Below are positions 59,087 to 64,000 of a DNA stretch of 64,000 bases, piece after piece. Origin of the DNA: Hyphomonadaceae bacterium (GTDB lineage Bacteria > Pseudomonadota > Alphaproteobacteria > Caulobacterales > Hyphomonadaceae); assembly GCA_947474455.1 (NCBI GenBank), contig CANJIL010000001.1, forward strand, positions 62,001 through 126,000. Direction: 5' to 3'. The notes under the pieces were generated by a model. The model searched no databases, was not told the DNA's origin, and saw nothing but the letters and a program-made list of their open reading frames with translations. Each line of letters starts with the position of its first letter. Within the stretch, counting starts at the first letter, position 1. Both the position numbers and the translations under genes were made by a program.

Positions 59087-59111
59087 GCCTCGGCCGATTG
59101 ATGCAATGAAG

Positions 59112-59142
59112 AACGCGGCTCGCTCAGCGGGCCGCGTTTTTT
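59112..59142 (+). terminator. Terminator after the dienelactone hydrolase gene
   Basis: AACGCGGC (59112-59119) pairs with GCCGCGTT (59131-59138), followed by a TTTTTT run. It sits between converging genes. Confidence 0.88.
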
Positions 59143-59150
59143 ACGAAGTC

Positions 59151-59984
59151 TTAGAGATAATCGTCCTCGACGGCATCGGGCTTGCCGGAGAACCACGCGC
59201 CGCGGATATGCCGGCGCACGGCATGCGGTTCGGTCGCGATCGCCGCTGAATGCCAAAGATATGCGTCATGCAGCAGCATATCGCCTGCATCGCAATAAAC
59301 GGCGATTTCGCCGTGGACCTTCTCGAATCCCAGCGGCATAGGAAACGGCGGCTCAAGTTGCGTATGCCCGCCGGCGGCCCGCGCCCCTTCCGGCACCGGC
59401 GCATTGTTGGCGTTGCGATAAGGCGCCGGCGTCGCCCATCGATGGCTCCCTGGCGCCACACGCAGGAACCCGTTTTCCGGGCTGGTCCCATCCACATGAA
59501 TCGTGAAAGCCGCGCTCGGCCAGACATCAAGCTGCGGGCCGCTTTGCCAGTCGCTGTGCCAGCCGATGCGCTTGTAACCCGACAAAACCCCTGCGCGGGC
59601 GTCCTGATAGACCACGCCAAACCGCGAATGTTCTCGCAGGTGGCCGCCGGGTATCCAGCGCTGCATCAGCGCGGTGAGCGTCGGATGCAGCACCGCCCCC
59701 CGCGTCGCGGGCGCAATCAGGGTGATGTACTGCACATAGTTTGCAAACCGGCTTCCCGCCGCAGCATCCGTCAGGATCGAGTTGCCGTGTCTCTCCGCCA
59801 GCTCGCCGTTCGCAACGCGGGTCTGGGCGTCGACGCACTCGGCCAGCATCGCTGCAAGATCATCCGGCGAATACAAACCGCGGAGAATTGCAAAGCCGTG
59901 CGTTCGGAAGAAGACGTCAAGGGCATCCAGCGCATCCGCGCGGAAGACGCCAAAATCCGGATCAATGCTGAGTGTGCCTCTCAT
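59151..59984 (-). CDS. PhyH-like Fe(II)/2-oxoglutarate dioxygenase
   Basis: A 277-aa phytanoyl-CoA-dioxygenase-like enzyme. Metal ligands are visible: His and Asp in IGWHSDWQSG and the distal His in HDAYLWHSAAIAT. VDGTSPENGFLRVAPGSHRW is the typical middle motif. The substrate may be a small hydroxylated metabolite; not inferable. ATG 59984 is taken; the upstream in-frame part overlaps the divergent transporter's leader. Confidence 0.88.
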   Translation of the reverse strand: MRGTLSIDPDFGVFRADALDALDVFFRTHGFAILRGLYSPDDLAAMLAECVDAQTRVANGELAERHGNSILTDAAAGSRFANYVQYITLIAPATRGAVLHPTLTALMQRWIPGGHLREHSRFGVVYQDARAGVLSGYKRIGWHSDWQSGPQLDVWPSAAFTIHVDGTSPENGFLRVAPGSHRWATPAPYRNANNAPVPEGARAAGGHTQLEPPFPMPLGFEKVHGEIAVYCDAGDMLLHDAYLWHSAAIATEPHAVRRHIRGAWFSGKPDAVEDDYL

Positions 59985-60175
59985 GCAGACTGGCCAGCAC
60001 GAAAGCCAACGTTTGGCAGCGGCATCCGAGCGTGCTGATGGTTGGAATAGGCCTGCGGCCAACATCCGGGCAGAGGCCGGTCCGGATGCTCCCGAACGCA
60101 GGCGGGCAGGCCTGTTGCTCTACGAGAGAATGCGCAGGTGTTGCGCCGGGCGCCAGCGCGACGGCAAGGGTGGGC

Positions 60176-61456
60176 ATGGGCTTTTCAATCGACAGACTGC
60201 GCAGTCTGGCCGGCGTCGCGTTCGTGCTGGGCGTCGCCTGGGCGATCTCGGAAAACCGGTCGCAATTTCCCTGGCGCATCGTTCTGGTAGCGTTGGGTCT
60301 GGAAATCGTTCTCGCGGTCTCCATGTTGGTCGTGCCGCCGCTGCGTGCAATTCTGGCGTGGGTGTCGGCGGGGATAGACGGGCTGCAGGCCGCCACGCTC
60401 GAAGGCGGCCGCTTCGTGTTCGGCTACCTCGCGGGAGGCGTCACCCCATACGAGGTGAACGCCCCCCAGAACAGCACCGTCCTCGCCTTCGGCGCTCTGC
60501 CGCTGATCGTCGTGGTGTCGGCGCTGTCGGCGTTGTTGTGGCGATGGGGAATACTGGAGCGGGCGTGCAAGGCGCTTGGCTTCGTCCTGCGCAAGACAAT
60601 GGGCATTAGCGGTCCCCTCGGCCTCGCCACCGGCGCCAACATCTTCCTCGGTATGGTCGAGGCGCCGCTCATCGTTCGCCCCTATCTGATCACGATGTCG
60701 CGCGCCGACCTGTTCGTGATCATGACCACAGGCATGGCCACCATCGCCGGAACGGTGATGGCGCTTTACGCATCTTCCCTCAGCGGCACTTCACCCGATG
60801 CCGCCGGACACATACTGGTTGCGTCCTTCATGGCCGCCCCCGGCTCGATCGCCATCGCCCGCATTATGATGCCCGCACGCGTAGAACACGCCGCTACCGC
60901 TGCCGAAAAAGCGCCGCTTCTCTATCGCTCGTCGATGGACGCCTTCTCCCGCGGTGTGCAGGACGGGGTGAACATGCTCATCGCCGTAATCGCGATGCTG
61001 CTCGCTGCCATGGCGTTCGTGGCGCTGGTCAACATGATCCTCGCAGCGGTGCTGCCCGACATCGGCGGTTCGGAGCTGACCATCGGAAGTATCTTCGGAT
61101 GGATGTTCGCACCCTTCATGTGGATGCTGGGCATTCCATGGAATGATGCGCTGCCGGCCGGCGAACTGATGGGCGCGAAGACTGCGCTTAACGAACTGAT
61201 CGCCTATCTCAATCTTTCCCAGCTCGGCGCGGATGCGATCGAGCCGCGCACGCGGCTGATGATGATCTATGCCTTGTGCGGCTTCGCCAATTTTGCATCC
61301 GTCGCGATCATGATCGGCGGGCTGAGTTCGATCTGCCCGGAACGGCGCGATGATTTCGCTGATCTCGGGTTGAAGAGCCTTCTGGCCGGGATGCTCACCA
61401 ACATGCTCAGCGCAGCCCTGGTGGGCATGGCGCCGCTGATGTTGCTGCAGCTCTAA
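60176..61456 (+). CDS. Concentrative nucleoside transporter (CNT/NupC family)
   Basis: A 426-aa Na+- or H+-coupled nucleoside importer. Family motifs: LGLATGANIFLGMVEAPLIV, IMTTGMATIAGTVMALY, GVQDGVNMLIAVIAMLLA, and GAKTALNELIAYLNLS near the end. ATG 60176 with an AAGGG site is preferred to earlier starts, which give a low-quality extension. Confidence 0.93.
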   Translation: MGFSIDRLRSLAGVAFVLGVAWAISENRSQFPWRIVLVALGLEIVLAVSMLVVPPLRAILAWVSAGIDGLQAATLEGGRFVFGYLAGGVTPYEVNAPQNSTVLAFGALPLIVVVSALSALLWRWGILERACKALGFVLRKTMGISGPLGLATGANIFLGMVEAPLIVRPYLITMSRADLFVIMTTGMATIAGTVMALYASSLSGTSPDAAGHILVASFMAAPGSIAIARIMMPARVEHAATAAEKAPLLYRSSMDAFSRGVQDGVNMLIAVIAMLLAAMAFVALVNMILAAVLPDIGGSELTIGSIFGWMFAPFMWMLGIPWNDALPAGELMGAKTALNELIAYLNLSQLGADAIEPRTRLMMIYALCGFANFASVAIMIGGLSSICPERRDDFADLGLKSLLAGMLTNMLSAALVGMAPLMLLQL

Positions 61457-61874
61457 CTATTTTTCGCCTTGGGCTTTGCAGCTGTTTCGGCTTTCTTGTT
61501 GATGGCGCGCTCGATGACCATTTCAACGTTCTCCGCGATCCGCGCCTTGACCAGCTTCTTCCCCAGAGCCGCCGGAACCGGCTTGTCCGGCTGGAATTGC
61601 ATTGTGCCCGAAGACATCGCGAATGCTGCCGCTTCGGGAAACATGCTGATCAGCGTCGAGTTCATCGGGAAGAAACTTAGATGCTTCTTGAAAGCCCCGA
61701 ACGCGACGAGATGGCCATACAGTTTGAACGTCGGCTGGCCATAGCTGATGACTTTCTCAGCGCCTGGCGCAACTGCTATGATCCGCGCCCGCAATTTTCC
61801 AGCGCCGCTCGCTGCTCCGGATCGAGGCGCGACGGCCAGTAGTCGATATCGGTGGCAACAGGCTCGCCGCGCAC
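61453..61874 (-). pseudogene. DUF1801 protein gene with a single frameshift
   Basis: The C-terminal part is a normal DUF1801/YdhG-like domain: PGAEKVISYGQPTFKLYG, FGAFKKHLSFFP, LVKARIAENVEMV. Its expected N-terminal part, DIDYWPSRLDPEQRAALE, is present just upstream in another frame, starting at GTG 61874, two bases after the LysR stop. A one-base loss in GGAAAATTGCGGG (about 61794-61806) joins the two. Either a fresh frameshift or a sequencing error in a short homopolymer stretch. Translation from TTG 61794 would give only 113 aa. Confidence 0.7.
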
Positions 61875-61875
61875 G

Positions 61876-62805
61876 TCAGACCCCGGTGACTTCGCTAGCC
61901 TGCGCTTCCGACTTCAGCCACGCCATGAAGGTGCGCGCCAGTTTCGACGGCGTCCGCCATTTCGGATAGACGATCCAGTAGGCGAAATCGATGTCGCTAG
62001 CCCCGTCGGCAAACGGGGCGATCAGGCGGCCGCGCTCCAGATCGCCCGAGGCAATAGCGAACTTCGCGAGCGCCACGCCACGTCCTGCGGCCGCAGCTTC
62101 GACCACAAGCGACGACTGCGTAAAACGCGGCCCCCGATTGCCATCGACCGTCGTCACACCGCGCGCCTTCAGCCAGGAATTCCAGTCCGGCCGCGAAGGG
62201 TCGTTCTCGGGGCTTTCATCGTGCAGCAACACGTGGTGGCTGAGATCGGCCGGTCCGCGCAAAGGATGCGGTCCGCTCATGAGGTCGGGCGAGCAAACCG
62301 GGAGCACCGATTCCGACATGATCTTGTCGGCCCGCAAGCCCTCATAAAGACCCTTGCCGTGGCGCAGGGCGAGATCGATGTCGGAGGAGTTGAAGTCCGT
62401 CATCGCCATGTCGGCGGAGACCCACACCTCGGCTTCCGGATTCAGCTCCTGGAACTTCTCAAGCCGCGGCGCCAGCCATTTGGCGGCAAACGAGGGCGCC
62501 GACGAGATCATCAGTCTGTCGCGGCGGGCCGGCGCGCGCATGTGGTGGACAGCCTCGGCCATCATCTCGAAGGCCGATGTCAGCAAGGGCAGGGCCGCCC
62601 GGCCAGCATCGGTGAGCAGAACCTGCCGCCCGGTGCGTCGGAACAGGGGGGCGCCTGCGAACTCCTCAAGCTGCCGAATCTGCTGCGAAATGGCGCCCGG
62701 GGTGACGTTCAGCTCCTCCGCCGCCCGGGTGAAAGACAGATGGCGCGCCGCGGCCTCGAAGGCGCGCAGGGCGTTGAGAGCGGGGAGACGGTCTTCCTGG
62801 GCCAT
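61876..62805 (-). CDS. LysR-family regulator, GcvA-like
   Basis: A 309-aa regulator. N-terminal helix-turn-helix LNALRAFEAAARHLSFTRAAEELNVTPGAISQQI, then a periplasmic-binding-like sensor domain (about 95-300). The DRLPALNALRAFE start is that of the GcvA subgroup. Followed immediately by the broken DUF1801 gene. Target unknown. Confidence 0.92.
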   Translation of the reverse strand: MAQEDRLPALNALRAFEAAARHLSFTRAAEELNVTPGAISQQIRQLEEFAGAPLFRRTGRQVLLTDAGRAALPLLTSAFEMMAEAVHHMRAPARRDRLMISSAPSFAAKWLAPRLEKFQELNPEAEVWVSADMAMTDFNSSDIDLALRHGKGLYEGLRADKIMSESVLPVCSPDLMSGPHPLRGPADLSHHVLLHDESPENDPSRPDWNSWLKARGVTTVDGNRGPRFTQSSLVVEAAAAGRGVALAKFAIASGDLERGRLIAPFADGASDIDFAYWIVYPKWRTPSKLARTFMAWLKSEAQASEVTGV

Positions 62806-62890
62806 TTTGCTTCAGGTTTTCTCTAGGCTTGAGGCGGGTAAGGTTGGCTAATCGAGCGGCTTAGGAATGGTTCATTGCTTCTGGCGACCC

Positions 62891-62909
62891 ATCCGGCCAT
62901 CTGCCGGAT
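62891..62909. promoter_or_regulatory. Inverted repeat between LysR and cobA
   Basis: ATCCGGC, five bases, GCCGGAT: a perfect seven-base stem, 90 bases upstream of cobA. No U-run, so an operator or the end of a transcript rather than a clear terminator. Confidence 0.35.
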
Positions 62910-62960
62910 TTAGGACGATCATTGAGTGCGCTTGGCTCGTCGCCTGGCGCGCGTCGTGTT

Positions 62961-62970
62961 ATACGCGTAT
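62961..62970. promoter_or_regulatory. Perfect palindrome ATACGCGTAT upstream of cobA
   Basis: A ten-base perfect palindrome 27 bases before the cobA ATG, in the place where -10 and an operator would overlap. May bind the regulator of siroheme/sulfite reduction. Confidence 0.4.
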
Positions 62971-62997
62971 TCGTAAGAAAAACTAAAGGGCCAAGGC

Positions 62998-63825
62998 ATG
63001 GACGGCGTGTCCGCGGCAATGAAAAAAGCTCCTGTGGGGCATGTCGCCCTCGTGGGCGCAGGACCGGGTGACCCGGACCTGCTGACGATTCGAGCCGGCC
63101 GTTTGCTCGAGCAGGCGGAGGTCGTGTTCGTTGACCGGTTGGTAGGGCAGGGCGTGATGGAGTTGATTCCGGCGTCGACCGAAATGGTCCACGTCGGCAA
63201 GTCCAAGGGCGAGCACTCCGTCCCGCAGGACGAAATCCATCGCCGCATGATCGCGGCGGCGAAAGCAGGCAAACGTGTCGTGAGGCTCAAGGGCGGCGAC
63301 CCCTTCATCTTCGGACGCGGCGGCGAAGAGCTGGAAGCCCTGCGCGCGGCCGGGATAGAAGTCGAGATTGTGCCCGGGATTTCCTCCGCGCTCGGCTGCG
63401 CGGCCGCGGCGCAGATCCCGCTGACCCATCGCGACCTGGCGCAGGCGGTGACCTTCGTCGCTGGTCATGCGGCGCTCGGCAAGGAGCCCGATCTCGACTG
63501 GAACGCACTGGCGCGTCCGAACCAGACCGTTGTTGTATTCATGGGCGTCGGCACGGCGGGCACGATCGCAGCGCGGCTGATCGCAGCCGGCCGCGATCCC
63601 GAAACTCCAGTCGCGGTCATCGAGAACGGTACTCGCAAGAACGAGATCAGCGCCTTCGGCGTGCTCGGCGATGTGGCGGATGTTATCTCCGCCACAGGCA
63701 TCAATGGCCCGGCGCTGCTGATCATCGGCGAGGTCGTGTCGCTGGCGCCGCGCAGTCAAGCCGCTTCCAACTCTGGCAATGTCGCAAAGCCGAACCTCGC
63801 CACACTGTGGGAGATGCTGACGTGA
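62998..63825 (+). CDS. cobA: Uroporphyrinogen-III C-methyltransferase (siroheme branch)
   Basis: A 275-aa SUMT: SAM-binding VGAGPGDPDLLTIRAGRLLE, VFVDRLVG, RLKGGDPFIFGRGGEE, and GISSALGCAAAAQIPLTHR. Makes precorrin-2 for siroheme (and cobalamin). The DUF2849 overlap marks the sulfite-reductase context. Confidence 0.96.
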   Translation: MDGVSAAMKKAPVGHVALVGAGPGDPDLLTIRAGRLLEQAEVVFVDRLVGQGVMELIPASTEMVHVGKSKGEHSVPQDEIHRRMIAAAKAGKRVVRLKGGDPFIFGRGGEELEALRAAGIEVEIVPGISSALGCAAAAQIPLTHRDLAQAVTFVAGHAALGKEPDLDWNALARPNQTVVVFMGVGTAGTIAARLIAAGRDPETPVAVIENGTRKNEISAFGVLGDVADVISATGINGPALLIIGEVVSLAPRSQAASNSGNVAKPNLATLWEMLT

Positions 63826-64000
63826 GCTCCGAACGTCCAAAGCTCGGCCCCGATATTCCGAAAGTCATCACCGCCTGGGTTTCGGCGACCGGACGCGTCG
63901 TCTACCTCACCAAGGATCGCAACTGGTCCGAAGACCTCGCCGACGCCGAAGTGCTCACGGGCGCGGGCGCGACAGATATTCTCGCTTGGGCGTCCAAGGA
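63822..64000 (+). CDS. DUF2849 protein (partial, runs off window)
   Basis: GTG overlaps the cobA stop. Begins VSSERPKLGPDIPKVI, then VSATGRVVYLTKDRNW and ILAWASK at the edge. DUF2849 proteins sit between cobA and cysI in many alphaproteobacteria; cysI and relatives are expected beyond the window. Confidence 0.85.
   Translation, partial: MSSERPKLGPDIPKVITAWVSATGRVVYLTKDRNWSEDLADAEVLTGAGATDILAWASK

Overview
The window is a dense, GC-rich stretch of bacterial chromosome with housekeeping and envelope genes on both strands. Gene content points to an alphaproteobacterium, most likely near Caulobacterales/Hyphomonadaceae. The evidence is a K+-independent-type membrane pyrophosphatase, a STAS-fused MlaE permease followed by MlaF/MlaD/lipoprotein genes, alphaproteobacterial-style ilvB and leuA leader peptides, a CtrA-like box before a lone HPt gene, a two-TM coiled-coil protein built like a polarity factor, and a cobA-DUF2849 pair. 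The taxonomic placement is inference; no rRNA or marker alignment was possible. No tRNA, rRNA, CRISPR array, transposase or integrase was seen.

Layout. 1-8.9 kb: decayed Sel1-repeat gene, polA, hybrid histidine kinase, DegP-type protease, serB. 8.9-14.8 kb: miaA, then ilvB-orf-ilvH-lipoprotein-ilvC for branched-chain amino acids, preceded by a readable leader-peptide/terminator attenuator. 14.8-23.7 kb: small envelope genes (broken lipoprotein, GNAT, rhomboid, DUF3617, beta-barrel), hppA, a decayed flavin reductase, a GDPD lipoprotein and a VTT membrane protein. 23.8-30.3 kb: leuA with its own Leu-rich leader ORF, PepSY membrane protein, ABC-F ATPase, EVE protein, MFS exporter. 30.5-36.4 kb: the complete rod-shape operon mreB-mreC-mreD-mrdA-rodA. 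36.4-40.3 kb: Na+ symporter, prolyl aminopeptidase with a coupled small ORF, a lipoprotein and a DUF423 protein. 40.4-44 kb: Mla-type lipid transport operon. 44-47.1 kb: two-TM coiled-coil protein and HPt protein.

47.2-51.7 kb holds the most unusual locus: five overlapping minus-strand genes encoding a four-TM coiled-coil protein, a membrane-anchored VWA-like protein, a MotA/ExbB-like protein with a long coiled-coil tail, a MotB-like single-TM protein with an acidic residue in its membrane helix, and a 77-aa protein. This looks like an ion-driven envelope motor module. It has no flagellar, Tol/Exb, or Zorya effector genes beside it, and I cannot assign it to a described system.

51.8-57.8 kb: sulfate uptake (Alginate_exp-type porin divergent from an Rrf2 regulator, then sbp-cysT-cysW-cysA). 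58.2-62.8 kb: dienelactone hydrolase, PhyH dioxygenase, concentrative nucleoside transporter, frameshifted DUF1801 gene, LysR regulator. 63-64 kb: cobA (siroheme synthesis) and DUF2849, the usual start of a sulfite-reduction cluster that would continue beyond the window and match the sulfate importer.

Four or five genes carry stop codons or frameshifts. Two carry several lesions and are convincing pseudogenes; the single-lesion ones could be sequencing errors. Palindromic repeats of several kinds sit between genes.
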